Positions 55,740 through 64,000 of a stretch of DNA of 64,000 nt are shown here, one piece after another. A model generated the notes under the pieces. That model was not told the origin of the DNA and did not search any database. It was given only the letters and a program-made list of their open reading frames with translations. Source of the DNA: Utricularia gibba (taxonomy: Eukaryota > Streptophyta > Magnoliopsida > Lamiales > Lentibulariaceae); assembly GCA_002189035.1 (NCBI GenBank), contig NEEC01000008.1:310001-374000 (forward strand). The letters run 5' to 3'. The position numbers and the translations under genes were made by a program. The first letter of the stretch is position 1. Every line of letters starts with the position of its first letter.

Positions 55740-58010
55740 TCCTCTATCACATAGGCATGCATAATACTCCCATAATGCATGTCCTTCACGTATGTGGAGC
55801 TGTCCTATTCGGTTGACATTAATATAGCTTGAAACATCATGAGCATATCGTAACTCTTCAAGGAAAGTTCGCATCTCACCATCAACATTTAGTGATGCAT
55901 CATCTCTATTAATATGTGAATAGGTACTTGGAAAAACATGATTATTTTTCTAAAAAATGTAGGGTTAGTTTTGATATATAACCAAGTGTATGTTAGAGGA
56001 GAATAACAAAAATGGCTTACCAGATTTTTCATTGACTTGAGAGGTGAGTCATCAATCAATAAGGTATTGTGACGATCATATCTTGTGTTCAATCCATTAT
56101 TGACAGCCCATATACGACTCAACTCTTTGATGTAGACCGTGTTGCTAGGATTGTTGTGAACACGTGCATCTGTGTCCATAGTCATTGATTGGTCCCTCAA
56201 GAAAATGAGTTTATCGAATAACGAAGGTGTAAAGACTCATTTAGTAATTGCTTGCATCTGCATCCTACAAAAGAAATCTCTTACAAGTATTTGTGCAATT
56301 CTAAATACCAACAAAAAAAAAAAAGATGCAACACATGTATCCACTGTGGGATGACCACAAAGCTACATCAAAATTATCCAAACACCAACTAATAAACTCA
56401 TGGGCATATGAATATAGAAAGATTGCATATATTACACTAAAAACTACCTATGATATTTCACAAAATGTTACTGCATATAACACACAAAAATAAATGTTGT
56501 GTTAATGTACCTGATCGACCATATATGATTTTGTTTAGAGGGATTCGTGACCTTGACGGTCTAGCCCTATATACGATGTATGCAAGCACATCATTTACGT
56601 TCAAGATAATCAGCTTTCATTGAGGTTTAGACGCACTCAAAGAGGGTCCAATATACGCTCAACCGCTTTCATACCAATCCAACTTATAGCGAAGCTCTTC
56701 ATTCTCCTTTCCTATCATCCACATCATTGAAACCATGCATGTGCTCATCCCTTCAACATCATTGCCATCTTATGTCCTCTCATCCCTAGACATGTCTTTA
56801 TGATACTGTAGGATTCTTCAACACACCACACCAATATCGTTTTATCCTCAACGCATCCACAAATGTTGGTAAAATATCAATAAAATTCCTTAGCATACTT
56901 GATAAGAGTATAAGATCTTTTATATCTCTCTTATGTAAGATATCAAATCTTATAATAAAATAGAATTATTATGAATAAATTCAATAAAAATATTCAATAA
57001 AAGTATTGAATATATTCAATAGTACTATACTCGATAAATATACACTTAATAAGAATACATTAAAAAAAAATTTAATAAAAATATTAAATAATAATATATT
57101 GAATATGAATATATTTAAAAGATATTCAACAAGAATAGATTGAATAAAAATAGATTAAAAAAAATTCAATAAAAATATTGAATAAGAATAGACTGAATAA
57201 AAAAATTCAAAAAAAATTCAAAAAGAATACATTGAATAAAAATAGATTCAAAAAAAATATTCAATAAAAATATTGAATAAGAATAATTCTAAAATAAATG
57301 TAATAAGAATAGATTGAATAAAAATAGATTTAAAAAAAATATTTAATAAAAATATTGAATAAGAATATAATCAAAAAATATTCAATAAAAGTATTGAATA
57401 AAAATATTCAACAAGAATAAACTCAATAAGAATACATTTAATCATAATAGATTCAATAAAAACATTCAATATGAATATTCAATAAAAATATTAAATATTT
57501 TTATTCACATTTCTTATACCTATACAATGAAAGATTTACCCTTCACCTTGCCTACTTCACTTAAATTAGGATGCATTTGAGGAAACTTGGCTTCCATTGG
57601 ATGACATATCCAAACAAAATTTGTCCATCATTCTTCAAATTCTCTTCTCACATTCTTCATCAACACCAACTTTTTTTTTTCTATTTAGGGTATAGCGGTT
57701 CCTATTTAGAGTCCTAGAGTAAACACTCATAGGAAAGAAATAACAAGGATCCACCTCAAGAGACAACTCCTCACAAATACTCACAATGGCCAACACATAT
57801 AAAATAGATCTTAGAGTCAAATGGGACAAAAAAAACCTCTAAACATTCTAATATTTCTTCTAAAAATGGCAATAATGGTAAGTGCAAACCACAATGAAAA
57901 TGCTCCATGCTTAAGGCAAACCCCATTCGACTCACAGGCAATAATGGTTCTCAATTTTTCAGAAGTTTGCATCTACAAAACATCCATAGGTATTGTATAC
58001 AAAATCAAAC
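55740..58010 (-). pseudogene. FCP1-like phosphatase fusion, copy 5 (inside hAT B)
   Basis: The N-terminal domain near 57920-57840 reads SMEHFHCGLHLPLLPFLEEI and LECLEI, matching copies 2 and 4. An A-rich satellite intron follows (about 57500-56960). The motif I region (56640-56520) has decayed to ILNVNDVLAYIVYRARPS with NKIIYGRSG, so even the first Asp is now Asn. Then come TVYIKELSRIWAVNNGLN and NTLLIDDSPLKSMKNLV (56150-56020), and a C-terminal block MRTFLEELRYAHDVSSYINV with NRIGQLHIREGHALWEYY (about 55890-55750). This tail is preserved here and in copy 3 only. In known plant FCP1-like proteins the corresponding tail holds a similar YL-L-A-NV--YV----GQ pattern. Stops are frequent. The copy shares its satellite intron and flanks with copy 4, so the two are close paralogs. 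Confidence 0.78.
56960..57500. repeat. A-rich satellite in intron of copy 5
   Basis: The same ATTCAATAAAAATATTGAAT / AAGAATAGATTGAATAAAAA units as at 40600-41160, in the same intron. Confidence 0.8.
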
Positions 58011-59199
58011 TGCAATAATTCGACAAGGTATTTCAATTTGGAATATAGATCAGTAACCTATGGTAAAAAATAAATCACTTACCTTGTTTGATTTAAACAA
58101 TACTCCAAGTAGACGGTGGGCGATTAGAGTTGTCTTAATTGACAACATAGGGAGTAGGTAAAGTGGGGACAGGGGTAGTGATGTGTAATGTGGTGTATAG
58201 GTGTATGGGGATTTGGTTTAATTAACCAAATCATAGGCTAATCACTCGGTGATAACCCATGTTTTCCCCACACCCTAATCTAACCCCTACACCTCACACC
58301 TCGCAGACAGATTAGACAAAATGTGCCTTATCAACGATGTCCGATTGGGCCCTTCTCCTTAGGTGCTTGAGGCCAACCTTTGATTCTCCCACACTCTTTT
58401 AGGGCTATATGGTACTAAAGATTATGCTGGTAAAGAAAACGTTGCAAAAAACAGAATCAGACCTCAAATTAAATGCTGAAAAACATAGTAAGACAGTCAC
58501 ACACGTAGGACTTGCGCAAGCAAGGCTTCACCGCAGATCCTCAGCCGCAAGTGCTCACACGCGCATGCTCGACTCTAAACAAAAAAAGTTGATGAAAAAC
58601 GAAAGGAAAGGAATCCAAAACATGGTAGACTCGACTCTAAACCCTATATTGACTTTCTAGTCGTCCACAATGACTCTATCCTTTTGATCTTCGCGTTTGG
58701 ATCTTTATATAATGGTAGGGACTTGTCGGGATTTCTTGATGGGCTCATATCAAATCTTTTATCCGGATCTTCTAAGATTTGATACAAATCTTCTAGGATA
58801 AGATCCAAATTTTTTAAGATAAGATGCGAATTTTATCTTATCCGAGAATCTTTGACTGAGTCTTCATCCAGATAAACTGAATCTTTGACTCCATCAAAGT
58901 AGCTCGAAAATCCCCCAAATTATGCCAAAATTATCCTGAAAAATCACAAAACAAACTTTCCTTCCAGAAAGATCAAAGTGGTATGAAATATATAAAATTC
59001 TTCAAAAAACATAAGGAAAGTGGGATAAAAAGAATGCAAAACCCATCTAAGTGAATCCTAAAAATCACAAATATATGTGACACAAAATCACTTATCAAGA
59101 TACATTGTTTGAATCATACAATCTTAATTAAAAGCATGAATACAACATTTCATTATAAAGTAATAGTATTTCATAGAGCACACAATATTTCTAAATTAG
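58011..59199. other. hAT B internal spacer
   Basis: It includes a repeated ATCTTCTAAGATTTGAT-like stretch (58760-58850). No gene is recognised; the short frame at 58409-58660 has no domain similarity. Confidence 0.45.
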
Positions 59200-60600
59200 G
59201 AGTTTTCAATTTCATCTTCACTTGAACTTAAGGACAACGTTTAATTTCATTTCATTGCCTCCAACTAATCCTTTAGACAAATGCATGCCTCCAAGGTCTC
59301 TGCATTCAATTTGGAGCGCTTGTGATTAAGAACTTGTCCCCTTGCGCTAAACGCACTTTCAGATACCACTGTAGATACTGAAGGTGTTATAAGATATTTG
59401 ACCATTCTAGCCAAGATGGGGTAAGTAATAGATATTGTTTACGCCAACTCAATATATCAAAGTTGTCATCATCAACACCCTCAACAATAGGAGTATTATT
59501 GTAAAGTGTAATTTGATCAATAAAATTTAATGAAGATGATGAAAGGGATGACACAAATGAGCTATGTTCCTACGAATAATGTCTATCGGATTGCAACTGC
59601 CAAACATCGTATTATTATATGTTTTAGGAATAGGAACATTAAGATCACTGTATTTAGAAGCATAAAAGAAATATTTCAAAAATTTATTTTTCATATTTTG
59701 CACTTCATTTCCCAAAAAATCACAATCACCTTGATGATCATAAAAAGTAAACGAAATTTTACAAACATATGATAATAGAAGTTGAAAAGTTGGATAATAA
59801 ATATCACTCAAAATTTTAGTACAAGAATAATAATCCTATTTCGCACTAAACCTCTTATTTTTTCAAAAATAGAATGAGTCAATAAATTATAACCTGTAAA
59901 AAATTCACAAAATTCAATAAAAATATTTTCATAAGGAATCAAAAATTGTAACATATTATATATAGAATTCTATTTAGTTAGACAATTATTTTTAAATTTA
60001 CAATAAGAGATATTTATTTCTTAACAAGTCATTTTAAAATCATCTCATCTATTAGATATAGTTCTAATTATATTAACTAAATCACAAATAGGAGTTAAAA
60101 AAATTTCACATTCTTTCAAATCACTTTGAACACACAAATTTAAGATATGATAAATGCACCTAGTGTGGAAAAAAAATGTTATTCAACATAGCATTCATGC
60201 TACTCTTCAAAATGTCAATAGCATTTGTATTTACACATGCATTATCCAAAGAAATAGAAAAAATCTTATCATATATTCCATAAAATGGTGTGACCTTTTC
60301 AGCAATTTTAGCAATAAAAAAACCATTATATGGTGATGTCAATTCTTAAAAAGCTATAATTCGTTTTCGCATACACCAAGAATTATCCATCCAAGAACAT
60401 GTAACAACAATATAACTCTCATTGTTACAACATTTCCAACCATCACAAATTAAACAAAAATTACATTAGAAAGATTTAAAAGTAGAAATTAAGGAGTCAC
60501 ACATGTTTTTAAAATCCTCAAGTGCAATATGACGCACGGTTTTCTTAGTAGTACCGCAATTGAGGTTGTTTCAACATATCATCAAAAGAAGCTTTTTCAA
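59200..60600 (-). pseudogene. hAT transposase of element B, heavily decayed
   Basis: On the minus strand, near 60440-60370, CDGWKCCNNESYIVVTCSWM corresponds to the first catalytic block. GFFIAKIAEKVTPF and KIFSISLDNACVNTNAIDIL (60320-60200) hold the second. YYPTFQLLLSYVCKISFTF (59800-59745) is the helical middle. SVVSESAFSARGQVLNHKRS with KLNAETLEACICLK (about 59390-59270) is the C-terminal hATC dimerisation motif. Many stops and frameshifts separate these blocks. It is a RICESLEEPER-type protein like the copy at 43281 but lies in the opposite orientation. It supports element B as a once autonomous hAT element. Confidence 0.85.
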
Positions 60601-60649
60601 ATAATGAAGATCCAAAATTATTAAAAAAATTTGAATTGTTTAATAATTT

Positions 60650-61130
60650 TCTATTGATGTTATATATTTTATATTTATTAATCTCACTATAATTTTATAA
60701 TTTATAATATTTTACTGAATATATTGTTGGATATACTATATTAATTTATAAAATGTCTTATTTTAGAGTACTTTGTAAAATACCTCAATAAAGTATAATT
60801 AAAATGAATATAATTTGTTACTTAAATAAATGAAATAAATAATTAAAATAATAAAGTTATTAGATGTTGAAAATTCATATGATAAAATTAAATTTTTTGA
60901 AATAAATACAATAAGATTACAAGTCATATAAAACCAATAAAATTATTTTTTATATTTATTTTACATTTTAATAGATAGATTTTATGTAATCTTTTGTAAA
61001 TATTGTGTATTTTTTAAATTAAAATAAAAATATCATCTATTTCATAAACTTTTCCTAAACTTCATCTATTTTGGAAACAAAAAATAAAAATAATTAAATA
61101 GATAAGATTTATAAAATTAAATCACAAAAA
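60650..61130. repeat. AT-rich block, copy 3 of 3 (hAT B right)
   Basis: It has the same orientation as the copy at 54900-55440, so it is not part of the inverted ends. Confidence 0.8.
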
Positions 61131-61186
61131 AATATAAATAACAAATTTTTGTCTTTCCAATTTGCTTACCTGGAGCGGGAACCATT

Positions 61187-61400
61187 TTCCAGACACCAAC
61201 ACAAGCCAATGTGGGTGTCTAAGAAGAGCATCTGAGACCATTCCCCAAGCACCCACATTTGCTTGCATAAGTGTCTCGATAGGGCAACTGAGACCATTTT
61301 CTAGGCACCCACAACTCTTGTGGGCGTGTCTGGGAAGAGGTGCTTGAAAAGATTTTCCAAGCATCCACTTCTCTCGTGTGGGTATCTGAGAAAAGTGTCT
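61187..61400. repeat. Array of four hairpin units, period 55-57 bp
   Basis: Units start near 61190, 61247, 61302 and 61359 with CCAGACACC, CAAGCACCC, CTAGGCACCC and CAAGCATCC. Each is followed 15-25 bases later by a GGTGTCT / GTGTCTC / GGCGTGTCTGG / GGGTATCTG partner. Each unit is preceded by GACCATTTTC or similar. Period and layout match the array at 44297-44452. Confidence 0.85.
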
Positions 61401-61664
61401 AAAATCATATACATTTATTCAATATTTATAGTTTTTTTAATTTTTTAATCCGAACCGTACGGTTCACGGTTCGGAACTATGAACACTACGGTTCAACATG
61501 GGTCGGAACCATCGATTCCACGGTTCCAATTATGTCGAACCGAACCAAAACCGTACGGTTCTGGTTCCGAAAAATTGGAGCCGTAGAGACATTGATCTCC
61601 TGGAACTGAGCCGGAATTAGAATCGATGGTTTTGGTTCGAACCGAGCCCACCTCTATTGGATAT

Positions 61665-62879
61665 CGAGGTGGAGATGCAGAGCCGATAGCTTATGCGGTA
61701 AAATGAACCATTATGTAAATATGAGTTAGATCATCTAAACTAATTTCTAATATCTTGTTTGTTTTAAAGTCGTACAATTAGACAGATTTGGTGCTAGGGA
61801 TCAAGAAGCAACGTGGGTGTATGAGGGCCTGAGCCAGTAGCTTAGATGGAGCCAATCGCTTGTCACGTAGCAGTCACCGCTACCTGGTGATGCTGCACAA
61901 GTCCACATGGACTAAACATACGAGGATTTCAATCCACAGATGTTTCAGTAGTATGTGGCACCAATGAGCATACCATCAATATGCAAGGCTCCTTCTTTCT
62001 AAGTACAACCACCACTCTTGGCTATCACTCCGTCATATCCTTGGCCACCTCCTTACCCCTAGTTCATGATACCCCATGTCGCATCGAGTCAGTCTAGTAC
62101 TGGGATGGGACATGCGTATTGGAGATTACCATTTCCACCATCATATAGTGGTCCACATGATGCGACATGTCCGTCATCATCACGACGATGCAGGCGTGGG
62201 TGGATGTATTTTGTCATAATAAACCATGATGTAAATCATTATCGAATAAGTTACTTTTATGAAAGTAGTTTGAAAAAAATCATATAGAAAATATCAAAGA
62301 TAAATAACTTTTAATAGCAATTAATCAAAGTTGTTCAAACCATAAAATATCGAATTTATCAAACTATTCTGTTGATGGTGAATTCACTCCCCAATCCATC
62401 GCGTTGTGTATTCTTGTGGGATACTGTCTACCAACGATAGGATCATGGTATGGGGTCTAACCCAGGTAGGGGACATAGGTATCAGAATCAAGAGATTTGA
62501 AAACCTCTTTACTCAAGAGATTTGTCGTAAAGCATGCAATATATTAAGACTAATCATGAGATTGTTGGCACTTACCTTCACCTTTTCAGCACCAGCAATA
62601 GCATGAGAGCATGGAACACCATACTTAGTCCACTTTTCGGAACTACAAGTTTGATCACAAAGCATCACTTTGTATTAATAGCATCTCTCTTTCCTATGGG
62701 TGACGGCTTCAATCTAAAATGATATATATTCACAGTCTCGAATTGGTGCACCTGGTGTGTCTTGGCTCGTTCTTGTGCTCTGTCCCAAAAACATTTTTTC
62801 TCCTTTGAGAGAGTCCGCGTACATCGATAACAAATGTTATACACGAAGTAAAATAATAAAATATTAAAAACGCTCAATA
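61665..62879. other. Degenerate MULE-related or unknown sequence
   Basis: No clear domain. It probably includes the C-terminal region and flank of the element whose transposase begins further right. Confidence 0.35.
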
Positions 62880-63990
62880 TTGTACCTGATGGTTTTCTGT
62901 CATTGAGGTGATCTCCTATTTATGCTCGTAGAGGATGGTAGCTAACTTGTACAACGTAGTCTCAACAATTGTATTTGAGGGAAACCGACGACAAACCTTG
63001 AAAACGATGTTCATGATCTCTATTGCATTAGAAGTTAGATTCATGTAGCGTCTGTCCAAATCATATGAGAGTGTACATCTCTCAAATGAATCATTTTCCG
63101 GCTCAAAGAACCATACATAAGCTATCGAATTTTTCTTTTGAATCCTTTCGAGGTATATCATCAACTTTCTTGGATCATAGGTTGCTTCATATTGTAAGCC
63201 ATTTGCTTAATTATTTTGCTTCCAAACTTCTTGTTGAAGTTGGAAACATAATGATGCAAACACCAAAGTGGGCTAGATGGCCTTCTTGAAATCTAACGTA
63301 ATTTCTCACAATTGCAGCATGCCTGCAACTCTGTCCTAGATTATGCTAGCCTAGCCTTGACAAAAAAAGTGCTCATATATAAACTAGAGATATGCATCTC
63401 TACAATCCTTATCGATGAATGCATAGGCTAGCGGTAGGATGTGATCACCTCAATCATTGGTAGTGGCCATGAGCAACTTGTGGTCATAACATACATATAA
63501 AAAGATGGCATCAACCATAACAACAGTCATGCAAAACTTGAATGCTCGAATAAATGGATCATAGGCCCAAAAAACATAATGTATGATTTTATGGTCCTCT
63601 CCTTCAATAGTGGGAAAACAGTCCCACGAGACCACTGTACCCAGATTGGCCTACATGATTGCCACAAATAATACAAGTACCTTTTGCACCAATGATTCCA
63701 ATGTTTCATAGACCAACTCAAAAGCAAGTTGAGTACCATATCATGTATGTTCATAAGTAATCTTCTTCTGATATTTTTCAAAAATACCTTTTCGAGCATC
63801 TGCAACCTTAATCTCTACAACAAAGAAAAATTATTAAAAATGTAAACTATGTAAAGAAATTTAAGTAAAATTTAAACTATACCAGCTTCTTTATGTACAG
63901 TATGTATAAGTTCATATCCAATGAATAAATCAGAAAAGTTGCAATGTTCCACTCCATCCATGTATACCATGCAAGTATGTGTAAAGTACA
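62880..63990 (-). pseudogene. Mutator-like (MULE) transposase, decayed
   Basis: On the minus strand, 63635-63450 reads IIHYVFWAYDPFIRAFKFCM and TVVMVDAIFLYVCYDHKLLM. This corresponds to the MULE pattern FxAxxxxIxGFxxCRPVIxIDGTxLxGKY-GxLLxA, with the catalytic Asp in VDA. Next, frames in 63420-63200 are broken. At 63164-62916, CTLSYDLDRRYMNLTSNAIE followed by CRRFPSNTIVETTLYKLATI matches the C-terminal SWIM-proximal region (DLxxRxxNLTxNxAExxNxxLKxxRxxPI). An N-terminal portion extends to 63805 and probably past the window edge. Stops and frameshifts are frequent. No terminal inverted repeats were found in the window. Confidence 0.75.
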
Positions 63991-64000
63991 GATTGATACT

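Larger units (their letters stand above)
54670..61656 (-). mobile_element. hAT element B, 6987 bp, with FCP1-like cargo
   Basis: The left terminus is TAGAGGTGCGTCTGGTTCC and the right terminus, read inward on the minus strand, is TAGAGGTGGGCTCGGTTCG. The flanks are ATGGATAT (54662-54669) and TTGGATAT (61657-61664), an 8-bp target duplication with one mismatch, as expected for hAT. Both ends carry many CGGTTC / GAACCG subterminal repeats (54670-54850, 61440-61656), the usual transposase binding sites. Inside are an AT-rich block repeated at both ends in direct orientation, hairpin units, an FCP1-like copy (about 55740-58010) and a decayed hAT transposase (about 59200-60600), both on the minus strand. 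One insertion therefore carries both the transposase relic and the phosphatase-like gene. Confidence 0.88.

Noticed and set aside
38299-61656. A single hAT element from 38299 to 61656
   Set aside because: It would contain an intact host gene (MYND) and a gypsy element, the flank ACTTTGAT does not match TTGGATAT, and the 54670 terminus gives a much better pair.

Overview
The window reads as nuclear DNA of a flowering plant, probably not a grass. It holds intron-rich genes with GT-AG splicing whose products match plant-only families (Whirly, NPF transporter, RLCK-VII kinase, P-class PPR, DUF1338/FLO7, subfamily XII bHLH). These sit among dense transposon debris from the Ty3/gypsy, PIF/Harbinger, hAT and Mutator-like superfamilies. 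The species cannot be named from sequence alone.

Layout. Bases 1-2530 hold a decayed FCP1-like (HAD phosphatase-like) gene copy between two arrays of short hairpins. Bases 3805-17699 are one nested insertion flanked on both outer sides by the 5-bp duplication GACTA. It is two tandem Ty3/gypsy elements on the minus strand in the order LTR-internal-LTR-internal-LTR, and a PIF/Harbinger element (about 4070-9842) has landed inside it. The Harbinger element carries a second FCP1-like copy and a large inverted repeat.

Bases 17771-36174 are a gene-rich island: WHY1-like (-), plastid DUF1338/FLO7-like (+), RLCK-VII kinase (-, with a frameshift in the glycine loop), NPF2-type transporter (+), PPR protein (-), bHLH79/BPE-like factor (+) and PP2A catalytic subunit (+). 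I resolved exon boundaries for all the spliced genes here. Phases are consistent in all but the kinase, which is exactly one base short.

Bases 36175-47380 are AT-rich spacer and hAT-related debris with two more FCP1-like copies, a BED/hAT transposase remnant and a 1307-bp solo LTR whose empty site is preserved in a paralogous copy. Bases 47381-49304 encode an intact 11-exon MYND zinc-finger protein. Bases about 49730-54540 are a truncated second type of Ty3/gypsy element. Bases 54670-61656 are a 6987-bp hAT element with terminal inverted repeats, a 7/8-matching 8-bp target duplication, transposase relics and a fifth FCP1-like copy. It sits beside a decayed MULE transposase that runs toward the right edge.

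The unifying oddity is the FCP1-like family. Five copies in 64 kb share the same fused architecture: a transposon-protein-like N-terminal domain, an acidic linker and a HAD/FCP1 domain with a DxNG motif I. All lie beside or inside DNA transposons and next to arrays of roughly 30-nt hairpins that share a CACYGYAA / TTRCRGTG core. This looks like a gene family that was captured and spread by transposons, possibly a transposon-borne module not yet described. All copies here are broken.
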